Positions 21,160-32,212 of a DNA stretch of 64,000 bases are shown here, piece by piece. The stretch comes from Pteria penguin (lineage: Eukaryota > Mollusca > Bivalvia > Pterioida > Pteriidae). A program made the position numbers and the translations under genes. The stretch is from the NCBI GenBank assembly GCA_035048485.1, contig CM068585.1, positions 19,890,001 through 19,954,000 on the forward strand, written 5' to 3'. Positions within the stretch are counted from its first letter, which is position 1; each line of letters starts with the position of its first letter. The notes below the pieces were generated by a model that was not told where the DNA came from, searched no databases, and saw only the letters and a list, made by a program, of their open reading frames with translations.

Positions 21160-23053
21160 CCAGAAGTCTCTGTCGAGACTGGAGCTCTACTGTTATCCTC
21201 TACTCAAACAACAATTTACCTTCAGAGAAGAAGGGGTAAAAATATATTTGGACCACACATGTATGTTTTGTATTGCACATGCACAACTAGACCACCTACC
21301 AAACATGATGAGATCATAATTAAGTCTCACAGACATATACAATAAGAGAAGAAGTGGGAACAAGATTTTGGGACCACGCCCCTTTGTGGGGCCCCAGGGG
21401 GTCCGAACTGGTCCAAAATTGCACATGCACAATTACACCACCTATCCAACAAAAGGAGACCATAATTAGGTCTCTAGGCTATATACTTTCAAAGAAAAAG
21501 AGGGAACAAGATTTTGGGACCACACCCCTTTGTGGGACCCAAGGGGGTCCGGACTGGACCAAACTTATACACGCACAACTACATCACATATCAATCATGA
21601 TGAGACTATAATTAGGTGTCTGGGACATATACCTTCAGAAAAGAAGAGGGAACAAGATTTTGGGACCACGCCCCCTGTGGGGCCCAAGGAGGTCCAAACT
21701 GGTCCAAAATTGCACATGCACAACTACACCACCTATCCAACAAAATGAGACCATAATTAGGTCTCTAGGATATATACCTTCAGAGAAAAAGAGGGAACAA
21801 GATTTTGGGACCACACCCGTTTGTGGGACCCCAGGGGATCCAGACTGGACCAAAATTATACATGCACAACTAGATCACATACCAAACATGATTAGACCAT
21901 AATTAGGTCTCTGGGACATATACCTTAAGAAAAGAAGAGGGAACAAGATTTTGGGACCACGCCCCTTTGTGGGGTCCCAGGGGGTCTGGACCAGACCAAA
22001 ATTGCACATGCACAACTACACCACCTATCCAACAAAATGAGACCATAATTAGGTCTCTAGGATATATACCTTAAGAGAAAATGAGGGAACAAGATTTTGG
22101 GACCACGCCCCTTTTTGGGACCCCAGGGGGTCCGGACCAGACCAAAATTATACATGCACAACTACATCACATACCAAACATGATGAGACCATAATTAGGT
22201 CTCTGGGACATATACCTTCAGAAAAGAAGAGGGAACAAGATTTTGTGACCACGCCCCTTTGTGTGGTCCCAGGGGGTCCGGACTAGACCAAAATTGCACA
22301 TGCACAACTACACCACCTATCCAACAAAATGAGACCATAATTAGGTCTCTGGGACATATACCTTAAGGACAGAAGAGGGAACAAGAATTTGGGACCACGC
22401 CCTTTTTGTGGGACCCCAGGGGGGGGCGGACCAGGCCAAAATAATAAATGCACAACTAGATCACATACCAAACATGATGAGACCATAATTAGGTCTCTGG
22501 GACATATACCTTAAGAATAGAAGAGGGAACAAGATTTTGGGACCACGCCCCTTTCTGGGAGCCCAGGGGGTCCGGACCGTACCAAAATTGCACATGCACA
22601 ACTAGACCACCTATATAACAAAATGAGACCACAATTAGGTTTCTATGATATATACCTTCAGAAATGAAAAGGGAACAAGATTTTGGGACCACGCCCCTTT
22701 TGTAGGGGCCCCAGGGGGTCCGGACGGGACCAAAATTGCACATGCACAACTAGACCAGCTACAGAACATGATGAGACCATAATTAGGTCTCTGGGATATA
22801 TACAATCAGAGAAGAAGAGGGAACAAGATTTTGGGACCACGCCCTTTCGTGGGCCCCCAAGGGGTCAGAACTGGACCAAAATTGCACATGCACAACTAGA
22901 CCACCTACCCAACAAGAAGAATCCATAATAAGGTCTCTGGGGTATATACCTTCAGAGGAGAAGAGGGAACAAAAAATTGTTTACGGACGGACGGCCGGAC
23001 AACGGACGAAGGACCATCGCATGAGCTCGACTGGTCGAGACCAGTAGAGCTAA
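21160..23053 (+). mobile_element. HINE-like element F2 with a 12-unit, about 146-bp array
   Basis: The 5' end is near CAGAAGTCTCTGTCGAGACT (exact first base uncertain). The 3' end has a TTTACGGACGGACGGCCGGA tract, then the hairpin GACTGGTCGAGACCAGT and AGAGCTAA, a CTRR-like end. The 5' GAGCTCTACTG is the inverse of part of the 3' hairpin (subterminal inverted repeat). Inserted in H2. Confidence 0.75.
21335..22975 (+). repeat. Tandem array, 12 units of 145-148 bp
   Basis: GGGAACAAGA marks recur at 21356, 21502, 21648, 21793, 21939, 22084, 22231, 22377, 22525, 22671, 22819 and 22965. Each unit also has a TTTTGGGACCACGCCCC box and a CCATAATTAGGTCTCT box. Open frames through it are fortuitous. 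Confidence 0.92.
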
Positions 23054-23321
23054 AAACGATGTCATGATCAGAATAGTGTTCACAGCCAACAATCAAAACC
23101 AGCTGTCTCAATGATTCAAATAACTAAATTCAAATGAAGGGCAGGCATATCAATGTATAAAACGCGATGTACTTGAAATAAACAAATACCAATGTTGATA
23201 ATACTGCATTTCTAATTTTTGAATTGAATATTTTTCCCAATTTGATCCAAAACGACGCTTTTTTCCAAGTAAAAAGGTCCTGGCCCCAGTCCCAAAAATA
23301 CACAGTGACAGTGACGGCTCT

Positions 23322-23340
23322 CGAGAGAGAGAGAGAGAGT
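23322..23340. repeat. (GA)n microsatellite
   Basis: Short alternating GA run at 23322-23338, inside transposon H2. Confidence 0.8.
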
Positions 23341-25242
23341 TGGGTAGAGATTGAGGAGGAGTACGACTAGTTTTAAGATTTTGAAATATATGTAGCTAGT
23401 GAACATGTGAAGAGGAGCGAGAGAGTAATGGTGATTGTGAGCAGAGTGAAAGTATTATATACGAAATTATCAGAGAAAAAGAAATCAAATATACCGATAA
23501 TTGAAATGAATTAACACTAGTCTTTACAACAATAGAAGAACTACAACTATTAATATTGATTTATCTATAGTTGTTGGTCCGGTGAAAATGTGTTCGGACC
23601 AGTTAATTCAGTCCAGTTACCAGTTACCGGTTGGTTTGAAAAAATTTCAACATCTCTGAAAAAGGGTTTTAGAGATTGAATACTGATTATATATTGTGTA
23701 TACTTTGATTTGAAAACATTTTCATATCACATTTATGATCCAGCTCTCATTGACTGAATTTCCTCTGTTGCAAAAATATTGATTGTAAGAGAAAATAAGA
23801 ATGGCTACCAGGTTCTAGTGATTGAATACTATGTATACTTTGATTCGAAAACATTCTCATGTCAAATTTATTTACGATCCAACTCTCATTGACTGGCGCA
23901 TTTCCTCTGTTGCAAAATAGTGATTCTAAGAGAAAATAAGAATGGCTACCAATTTCACGACATCTACACCTTTTTTTGCCTGATAAACAATTAAAAAGAG
24001 CAAGAACTAGCTCAAGAAATATCAATTGTCCGAAATGTAATCTTGAACTAGATTCAGATTCTGTGACCATAGATGTGCGAGCTTCCTTTTTGTTTACCAT
24101 GTGCAAATATCACAACAAGAGGCCCAAATGGTCCTATATCGCTCACCTGAGTACGTAGATGATCAGTCATGTATGAAGGAAGAATTCACTTGTTTTTGCA
24201 TTACTGTGACTAAGTCAACACAAATGTTGAAAATATGTCAAATTTTATTTCAGACTAGAATAAAAAACAAAACGTTTTTGCACATCCATTCAGGTGATTT
24301 TGATATTAAGCATTTCCTTTGTCTCTGCAAGATGTCATTCAGGGCAAAAAGTTAGTCATTTTCTTTAGGTGGAGCCTTTTGTTGACTGATTTCAAGTCTG
24401 GGTCATGAACAACAAATGTTTCAAATATTATCCAGATCTAACTTAAAATTGCCTAATTTCATATGATGAGTATTGAGAAACATCTAAAAACTTATTTAGA
24501 TGTGTAAAGAAATGAAAAAAAAATTTTTGACCACAGCTGGATTTGAACAGCTACTCTCCATATTTCAATTACCAAGTGGTATAAGTATCATTGTGAAACC
24601 TACTTTTTAGATATGGTGGCATTATCTGTTAACCAATTTGGATGAAATTTACCCAATTAATAGAGGACCTTTAGTACTTCATGTATTCCATGTTTCATTA
24701 AAATCTTTCATGTGGTATAACAGCAGAAGTGAAAAATTTGATTGAATTGTTCCTATACACCCTCATTTGGAAGTCTTAAAATTTCATAGAAAATCCAAAA
24801 ATTGAGATATTGACAAAATTCTTTCAAAGTAACATTCATTACCATAATTATGATCACAATAGTCCATAAGAAATCTGCTCAGTATCCCCCCAGTCTGAAG
24901 AAGAAGTTTATCAAAGGAGGGTACCCTCTTTGATCTACTTTTGCCTGTGGTGGCGACACATGTTGACGGATCCTGACAAAGATGACCACATTTGTAGGGG
25001 ACCTTGAGTACTTGATGCTTATCAAGTTTCATGAAATTCCATCAAGTGGTTCTGAAGAAGAAGTTCAAACTGTGAAATGTTTACAACCTTTGTTCCACCC
25101 CCCTTTTTCTTGAAAGTTTTAAAAAAAATTCATAAAAAATCTAAAACATGAAATATTGAACAAATTATTTCGCAGTAGTATTTCTTACCATCAAAATGAT
25201 CAAATTAAACCAAATTATTGCATCAGTATTTACTAAAAGAAA

Positions 25243-27018
25243 ACAAGAGGCCTAAGTGGGCCTATATGGCTCACCTGAGCACAAAGTGCATATTTACAAG
25301 CAAGCAAGAAATTCTGTGCAGGGATTCTGGAGAGGAAGATGAAAATGTGTCAATCAAACAGAGTCAATGGCGGCCATCTTGGATCACGGATCGGCATGAA
25401 AAACCTATACTTGGTAGAGGACCTTGAGTACTTACTTTCTATGCAGTTTGGTGAAATTTTGTGCAGTGGTTCTGGAGAAGAAGTTGAAAATGTGTCAACC
25501 AATCAGAGTCAATGGCGGCCATCTTGGATCACGGATCGGCATAAAAAACACCAAACTTGGTTGAGGACCTTGAGTACTTACTTTCTATGCAGTTTGATGA
25601 ATTTCTGTGCAGAGGTTCTGGAGAAGAAGTCGAAAATGTGTCAACCAATCAGAGTCAATGGCGGCCATCTTGGATCACGGATCGGCATAAAAAACAAAAA
25701 TGTGGTAGAGGATGTTGAGTACTTACTTTCCATGAAGTTTGATGAAATTCTGTGCAGCGGTTCTGGAGAAGAAGTCAAAAAGGTGTCAACCAATCAGAGC
25801 CAATGGCGGCCATCTTGGATCCTGGATCGGCATAAAAAACACAAACTTGGTAGAGGACTTTGAGTACTTACTTCCTATGAAGTTTGGTGAAATTCTGTGC
25901 AGCGGTTCTGGAGGAGACGTCGAAAATGTGTCAACCAATCAGAGCCAATGGCGGCCATCTTGGATTACGGATCGGCAAAAAAAACACAAACTTGGTAGAG
26001 GACTTTGAGTACTTACTTCCTATGAAGTTTGGTGAAATTCTGTGCAGCAGTTCTGGAATAGAAGTCGAAAATGTGTCAACCAATCAGAGCCAATGGCGGC
26101 CATCTTGGATCACGGATCGGCATAAAAAACACTAACTTGGTAGAGGACTTTGAGTACTTACTTCCTGTGAAGTTTGGTGAAATTCTGTGCAGCAGTTCTG
26201 GAGGAGAAGTCGAAAATGTGTCAACCAATCAGAGCCAATGGTGGCCATCTTGGATCACGGATCAGCATAAAAAACACCAAACTTGGTTGAGGACCTTGAG
26301 TACTTACTTTCTATGCAGTTTGATGAATTTCTGTGCAGCAGTTCTGGAGAAGAAGTCGAAAATGTGTCAACCAATCAGAGTCAATGGCGGCCATCTTGGA
26401 TCACGGATCAGCATAAAAAACAAAAATGTGGTAGAGGATGTTGAGTACTTACTTTCCATGAAGTTTGATGAAATTCTGTGCAGCGGTTCTGGAGAAGAAG
26501 TCAAAAAGGTGTCAACCAATCAGAGCCAATGGCGGCCATCTTGGATCCTGGATCGGCATAAAAAACACAAACTTGGTAGAGGACTTTGAGTACTTACTTC
26601 CTATGAAGTTTGGTGAAATTCTGTGCAGCGGTTCTGGAGGAGACGTCGAAAATGTGTCAACCAATCAGAGCCAATGGCGGCCATCTTGGATCACGGATCG
26701 GCATAAAAAACACAAACTTGGTAGAGGACTTTGAGTACTTACTTCCTATGAAGTTTGGTGAAATTCTGTGCAGCAGTTCTGGAGAAGAAGTCGAAAATGT
26801 GTCAACCAATCAGAGCCAATGGCGGCCATCTTGGATCACGGATCGGCATAAAAAACACAAACTTTGTAGAGGACCTTGAGTACTTACTTCCTATAGAGTT
26901 TGGTGAAATTCTGTGCAGCAGTTCTGGAGAAGAAGTCGAAAATGTAGAAAAGTTAACTACGGACGACGGATGCTGCACTATGACAATAGCTCACTTGAGC
27001 TACGCTCAGGTGAGCTAA
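25243..27018 (+). mobile_element. HINE-like element B2, nested in B1, carrying a 145-bp array
   Basis: Has its own 5' end (ACAAGAGGCCTAAGTGGGCC) and 3' hairpin (GCTCACTTGAGC-TAC-GCTCAGGTGAGC, CTAA at 27015-27018). The host sequence TACTAAAAGAAA | AAAATACCTC is intact in an uninterrupted copy at about 27510, which defines the insertion. No clear target duplication, as expected for Helitron-type insertion. Confidence 0.85.
25340..26965 (+). repeat. Tandem array, 11 units of 145-146 bp, with 726-bp higher-order repeat
   Basis: CGGCCATCTTGGAT marks (TGGCCATC in one) lie at 25371, 25516, 25662, 25807, 25952, 26097, 26242, 26388, 26533, 26678 and 26823. Diagnostic variants (GTTGAGGACC, AAAATGTGGT, GATCCTGGATC, GGAGACGTCG) recur exactly 726 bp apart, so a block of five units was duplicated. 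Confidence 0.95.
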
Positions 27019-27937
27019 AAATAACTCATGTCTGTATTAAAATTACAAAGTCCAAAAAAACGTCAATAAAAACGTTAAAATTTGATTTCGGAACAGAACC
27101 AATAATAACAACACTTCTTAACACATCCCTCTAGATCAAACCTATGCATTCGGTTTGTCTCTGTATGCCCCCAGTCTATAGAAGAAGTTTGTCAAAAGAG
27201 GGTACCCTCTTTGACCTACTTTTGCCTGTGGTGGGGCCACCTGTTGACGGATCCTGACAAAGAAGACCAGATTTGTAGGGGACCTTGAGTACTTGATGCA
27301 TACCAAGTTTCATCAAATTCCTTTCTGCGGTTCTGAAGAAAAAGTTCAAACTGTGAAATGTTTACAACCATTGTTCCACCCCCCTTTTTCTTGAAAGTCT
27401 TAAAAAATTCATAAAAAATCCAAAACATGAAATATTGAACAAATTTCTTCACAGTAGTATTTCTTACCATAAAAATGATCAAATTAAACCAAATTAATGC
27501 ATCAATGTTTACTAAAAGAAAAAAATACCTCTTTTTGCATTAAAATTACAAAGTCCAAAAAAACGTCGAAAAAATGTCAAAAATAATTTATCGGATTTCA
27601 ACGATATGAACAACTTGAGACATACATCCTTCTAGATCACTCAGATGCCATTAGTTTTATAGTCCATACACTGGTTCTGGAGAAGAAGATTTTCAAAGAG
27701 GGGTACCCTCTGAGATCTATTTTTAGCAATGGTGGTGCCACTTGTTGAGGGATTTATACGAAATGAACAAACTTGGTAGAGGACCCCTAGTCCTTCATCC
27801 ATACCAAGTTTCATGAAAATCCTTTAAGCAGTTCTGAAGAAGAAGTTGAAAATGTGAAAAGTTTACGGACGGACAACGGATGAAGAGTGATAACAATAGC
27901 TCACTTGAGCCTTTGGCTCAGGTGAGCTAAAAACTTT

Positions 27938-29345
27938 AGCCGCAGCACTACTAGAGGACACCGAGGGTAATCTTAAATGGACCTGTTAAAGTTGCAAACA
28001 GAACTTTCCTACTTTTGCCAACCTAAATATATCTCTCTACAAACTTGATTCAAAAAATGAAAAGAAACTAACTCTTTAGAGTCGAAAATCACAAACCAAA
28101 ATAAAAATATCTCCATTCCTGTTTCAGAAGAAGTTTCCAAAATGAAATCTACTGTTTGTAAAGAAGTGAGCTATCTTCTGTCTCGGAAAACGAAGCCAAA
28201 ACAATGAATCGAAACAACGTCCTATCAAAGTAGTACTTGAAGATACAAATGCCAAGTGCCAATTTTTAGACAATGCTAAGAAAATCCCAACACACGTTCC
28301 GACTGATTGGAAGGGGCATCATTAGGGAACAACCATTTGATTTTTTATGGGAGGGGGGGAGGGGGGGGCACAGGAAGACTTCAAAAATAAAAAGTCTGGC
28401 TCAAAATCTGGGGAAAAAAATTAATCTGGCCCAAAGGGCCGGCAAAAAAATAACAATAAATAAATAAAGAAATAATCCGACTCTGAAATTTGACCAAAAA
28501 AAATTCAGGCCGGTGAAAGTCTTCCTCACCCCCCTCCATAAAAATCAAATGGTTGCTTCCTTACCAAGGACATGACTGTCCAACAGTGCATCAAAAACAA
28601 ACAAAGACGTGAATTGAAAAGAAAAACATTGCCAAAATCTGTATCGCATGACGACAAAGAAAAGCAAATTGAAATGGTCTCTCCTATCAAAATTCCACGC
28701 GGATTAATTTCCGATACTCTGATTAAAACAAAAAATGAAGATAGCAATGTTATGAGCCAGACTCCTTCATTTCACAAATAAGGCAAACATGACTCTGAAT
28801 GCTACGTATGATAATGCCGATGAAACCATGATGGGAGAACTTCTCAGTACTACTATCCTCTCTGATCACAACACTCTTGCAACTCAGTTATAGGAAGATT
28901 CTTTTATCAGTGATTTTAGCATACTGACTTGCAATAAAAGTTTTTGTCCAAACCTACTGCTCAAAATATTTTATACAAATGCAGACTCCTTATCCAATAA
29001 GAGAGACTAACTTCAAGCCGCCATAAATAATATAATTTCAACATAATTGCCATCGCAGAGTGGCTTCCGAAAAACTGAAATCAATGGTCAACTTCAGATA
29101 TTGACTGGAAGTGAGGCTGCAATTAACGATTTCCACACAATAGAGCATGAAGGTGTTTTAATTCATACATCAAAATCCGACACGCTTCTAGTACATTGTA
29201 GTCACAGAAGCCCTAACAGTGGAGAAGAGTCATTAGAAGATTTAGATAAACTTTTCAAAATGAAAGAAATCAACAACATTTTACCAAAATATTGAGTTAT
29301 CATAGGAAACCTAAACTTCAGAGAAATTGATTGGTTGATTGGTGT
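27938..29345 (+). pseudogene. Decayed non-LTR retrotransposon: PHD-like finger and endonuclease remnants
   Basis: Conceptual reading in shifting frames gives LLEDTEGNLKWTC...SCK and FPTFANLN at about 27955-28040, a CxxC/WxC piece like the zinc finger in ORF1 of some CR1-type elements. From about 28965 there is an AP-endonuclease-like stretch: LYTNADSLSNKRD, then a frame with LLVHCSHRSPNSGEESLED, then IIGNLNFREIDW. The expected Asp of GDFN has become Asn. Stops and frameshifts run throughout, and a MITE (28324-28561) interrupts it. Family assignment is inference. The 3' end with RT is missing. Confidence 0.6.
28324..28561. mobile_element. MITE with GGGAACAACCATTTGATTTT ends
   Basis: Left GGGAACAACCATTTGATTTT then TTATGGGAGGGGGG; right CCCCCCTCCATAAAAATCAA then ATGGTTGCTTCC. 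TTA lies on both outer sides. It sits in the retrotransposon remnant. Confidence 0.8.
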
Positions 29346-29560
29346 TTTACGTCGCTATCAACAATATTTCAGTTATATCGCGACATGGAAGCAGGAGGTT
29401 ACCAACCTCTTAAACATAGTGGCGCAACCCGGGAATCGAACCTGCGGGGAACTTTTTTACAAGCTCAACACTGCAAAGGGAATAAGTGTGACATTCATGT
29501 AAAATATGTAAATAACTGGTGTCACATGACTGTGGCACTAACAACAATGTACCACAGTGG
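29326..29560 (-). repeat. Dispersed repeat with an exact Pol III B box
   Basis: Minus strand carries GGTTCGATTCC (plus 29432-29442), an exact B-box consensus. The part with GGTGTTTTACG and CAACAATATTTCAGTTATAT looks like a widespread invertebrate repeat. A convincing A box is not visible, so a tRNA-derived SINE is only probable. Confidence 0.5.
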
Positions 29561-29574
29561 GCATTCACGGACCC

Positions 29575-29640
29575 CTGAAATTCAGAGGTGAGACCAGGTG
29601 TCTAGGAGGAGTGAGCGTCTCCTGTTTGGGTATCCACACC
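29575..29640. repeat. Short dispersed repeat (GTGAGACCAGGTG...GAGTGAGC...CTCCTG)
   Basis: Shares its framework with 45285-45360 (GTGAAATCAGGTGCCCGGGG, then GAGTGAGCATCTCCTG). Both end near a CCCGCCGTGA or CCCGTCACAT motif. Function unknown. Confidence 0.5.
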
Positions 29641-29985
29641 CGCCGTGAATAGGAAATAATAGGAAATACTATCTGATTCAAAATAGTGTGATTTTCATTA
29701 TCATCTGTTAGTGTGAAATACCGCCCAATGCAGATAGAGTGCTTTCTTAATTTTTCAAATTTCATAATGGGAAATACCATCTAATTCCAAATAGTGCATT
29801 TTTCATCATCATTTGTGAGTGTGAAATACCATCCGATTAAAAAAATAGCGTACAATTCAAATATAGTGCTTTCTTAATTTTTCAAAATTCATAACAGGAA
29901 ATACAATCTGATTCAAATAGTGCTTTTCTAAATCATCATATGTGAGTGTGAAATACCATCCTACTCCAATATAGTATAAATATTT
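29641..29985. repeat. Tandem repeat, three units of about 120 bp
   Basis: Each unit has GGAAATACTATCTGATTC-type text, AATAGTG, TCATCAT-TGTGAGTGTGAAAT and (in two) GCTTTCTTAATTTTTCAAA. Units start near 29651, 29769 and 29893. Confidence 0.75.
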
Positions 29986-30042
29986 AACAAGTGATTACAA
30001 AAATTTCAACAAATAAATCCATTTAAAAAAGAAATTTAAAAG

Positions 30043-30182
30043 TTGGGGCGTTTTGGTAAAAAAAAAGCTGGGCCATTTTGGTGTGGGCCATTTTGTTTTT
30101 GGGCCATTTTGGTGTGGGCCGTTTTGTTTTTGGGACATTTTGGTGTGGGCCTTTTTGTTTTTGGGCCGTTGACTATAATTCA
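30043..30182. repeat. TGGGCCATTTTGGTG tandem motif, about 29-bp period
   Basis: TTTTGTTTTTGGGCC(A/G)TTT and TTGGTGTGGGCC alternate over about five periods. It is the inverse of the array at 18528-18602. Confidence 0.8.
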
Positions 30183-30204
30183 TGCCAAATATAAAGGCCC
30201 TATA

Positions 30205-31379
30205 CAGAGATGTTGAAATCCGTCGGTCCTGCCGGCAAGACCGACTAAAATTTCCAATGACCGACAGAATGTCCGTTTGCACCGGTCCAAATGACCGGCG
30301 TTCATGGCAGCCATGCATATGCATTCCTAAAACTCACTAGATCAACGCCCAATGATACCGATTTTTGACGTCTGGCTTTAGTGAGACTTGGAAAATATGT
30401 AGCCTGGCTGGCCAGTATTTTTTCTTTTTTACATTTAGTGACTTATGATTATTTTGAACAAGATTTCCATAAAATGGTTCCTGCGTAATGACTGTCCATT
30501 TAAACATGATAGCAAAACTCGCAGCAAACTTTTAGTAAATAAGAAAGTTAATTGACCGTGAAGTGTTCTTGTTAATATCTGATACCTGCTGTGATCTATT
30601 GACGGTCTTTGATACTGATAAGATACAACTTTCTGGAGAGTAAAAAGAGATCGTAAAACACCTAGACAATATTGATGCATTCAAAGCTCATATTCAGGTA
30701 CTGCATCATTTATCTGTACTATCAAATTCTATTGTTACCTATATCAAAACTGGCAGCTGCCAGGGAAAGTGATTACAATTTAAACGATGCGTCAAAATAA
30801 ACATCGGTAAACACAACTGACGGGATGGTATATGATCGACATAATCGACACCTTAATAACTCTGTAAATCGGCAACTTTTAAACCTTTCCCTTACTTTAC
30901 ATGTACCTTAGCCGTAATGGACGTATCAAAGTTAATGGTATGCGGGTATCGAACTCAAAACCAAATGTTTAAAAAAGATTAGAGATAACTGAAAGGATCA
31001 TGAAATATACATTGTTTCACGGGTGTGCTAGCACAACAGGGGTGCTTATTCTTCTTCAGCCTGATCACCTGGTGAGAAGGATGAAAAATAACGAATTTCT
31101 AATCCCATGTATAATACGCAACCAAAAAGCAATTCAAAAAATGTGTATTGTGTTCAAGAATACATGTATATACCATGTACATATGTGCGTCAACAATCTC
31201 TGGATTAAAGTGAATGGATACTTAAACAAAATGATAAAATGACAGCTTTTAGTTTATGAACAATAAAAAGATTGTCATACAATTTTGTTTGGACTGACAG
31301 AATTCTTTCCGGACTGACAGACTTTATAAATCTGTCAGTCCAAATGTCTGACAGGATCAGAAATATTTCAACATCTCTG
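30205..31379. mobile_element. TIR transposon, CAGAGATG family, copy H3
   Basis: Ends CAGAGATGTTGAAAT and ATTTCAACATCTCTG, 1175 bp. Left subterminal CCGTCGGTCCTGCCGGC and ACCGGTCCAAATGACCGG; right subterminal GGACTGACAGA and TCTGTCAGTCC. It shares interior text with H2 (ATACCTGCTGTGATC, TACTGATAAGATACAA). No open frame of note. The 8-nt flanks (GCCCTATA and CTACATCT) do not match. Confidence 0.72.
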
Positions 31380-31389
31380 CTACATCTTA

Positions 31390-31700
31390 CTGTTAAAAAG
31401 TTACATTGAAGTACATGTATGTCAAAGGTCACGGTCAAGGTCACATGATAAAAAATTCTGGTACCAAAGGAAAGGTATTGCAATTAGGGAAATGCATGCC
31501 AAATATGAAGGCCCTACCTCTTACAATCTAAAAGCTAAATTGAAGTAGGTCAAAGGTCACGATCAAGGTCACATGATAAAAATTTTGATAACAACAGAAA
31601 GGTATTGCAATTAGGGACACACATGCCAAATACATGTATGAAGGCCCTACGTCTAACGGTTAAAAAGTTATGACCAAGGTTACAGTTTTTGTGACAAACG
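31390..31700. repeat. AGGTCA-rich interspersed repeat
   Basis: Two units (GAAAGGTATTGCAATTAGGG at about 31469 and 31596) with TCAAAGGTCACG(G/A)TCAAGGTC between them. It ends in a GACAGACAGACTGACAGA tract near 31735. Same family type as 13905-14241. Confidence 0.6.
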
Positions 31701-31777
31701 GATGAACGACAAATGGACAGACAGACTGACAGATGAATGAGATTCAATGTCCCCATGTTTTTGGAAAAAGCAGGGAC

Positions 31778-31936
31778 AATTCACCCTTCCAAGGTTCATA
31801 AACGAACGCGACATTCAGACAATTTTCAATTGTTCTATATATGACGTCATAAACAAAAGCGTTATTTGTCGGAGTTTTGTCGTACCTCGGATGAAGTCAT
31901 CACAATGAACAAGTGCAGTTTGTGGAAGGGTGAATT
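31778..31936. repeat. Possible MITE with AATTCACCCTTCC ends
   Basis: 13-nt exact inverted ends (AATTCACCCTTCC / GGAAGGGTGAATT). Holds TGACGTCA near 31844. One copy only, so element status is uncertain. Confidence 0.45.
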
Positions 31937-31995
31937 ATCTGCCCACAAACGTGACAAAGCACTACAGGTAGAATATTTGGCAAGATCTTGACAAT

Positions 31996-32212
31996 AATCT
32001 GTTATTTGCCCCAAGCATTCAACTGTTGTATATATATGGTATATGAATATGTACAGTGTATGTTGTATGTAATAACTGATGTCTGTTTAGCTAAAACAGC
32101 ATGTTTGCAAGTTTTTATTAATTTCCATTTGCTTTAGCCTTTATTCTGTATTATACGGAATAAAATGAGACATTGTAAAACATTTTAGAGATAGCGGGGC
32201 AAATAACAGGAT
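31996..32212. repeat. Possible MITE with CTGTTATTTGCCCC ends
   Basis: 14-nt exact inverted ends (CTGTTATTTGCCCC / GGGGCAAATAACAG). No second copy in the window. Confidence 0.45.

Larger units (their letters stand above)
20295..23658. mobile_element. TIR transposon, CAGAGATG family, copy H2 (carries a nested element)
   Basis: Ends CAGAGATGTTGAAATT and AATTTCAACATCTCTG. Subterminal (G)ACCGGT(CC) palindromes lie at both sides. The nested HINE-like element 21160-23053 accounts for 1.9 kb; the rest (about 1.47 kb) aligns by eye with copy H3, for example TTGATACCTGCTGTGATC and TACTGATAAGATACAA. A short open run at 23409-23504 encodes EERESNGDCEQSESIIYEII and stops soon after. The left flank abuts element F3. 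No exact target duplication found. Confidence 0.7.
24115..27930 (+). mobile_element. HINE-like element B1 (ACAAGAGGCCC family), interrupted by B2
   Basis: The 5' end is ACAAGAGGCCCAAATGGTCC with GCTCACCTGAG. The 3' end is GTTTACGGACGGACAACGGA, then hairpin GCTCACTTGAGC-CTTTG-GCTCAGGTGAGC and CTAA at 27927-27930. The 5' GCTCACCTGAG is the inverse of the hairpin arm. The interior shares modules with 11422-13086, 38241-41256 and 42252-44831. It includes a minus-strand B-box-like GGTTCAAATCC at about 24535. Element B2 (25243-27018) is inserted in it. Confidence 0.82.

Noticed and set aside
21193..22928. Overlapping open frames on both strands, 60-86 codons
   Set aside because: Shadows of the 146-bp array in element F2. 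Both strands are equally open and the text is determined by the repeat.
23747..24106. 119-codon minus-strand open frame
   Set aside because: Contains a direct repeat (TTGCAAAA..ATTGATT(G/C)(T)AAGAGAAAATAAGAATGGCTACCA, diverged) and crosses into the element B1 boundary; no domain or splice support.
25340..26965. CRISPR array
   Set aside because: Regular spacing exists, but whole 145-bp units are repeated with no unique spacers, and the genome is eukaryotic.
25339..27018. A series of open frames of 69-174 codons encoding repeats such as CQPIRANGGHLGS
   Set aside because: They only reflect the 145-bp tandem array read in successive frames. The period is not a multiple of three, so no frame is preserved across units, and there is no start context or other gene evidence.
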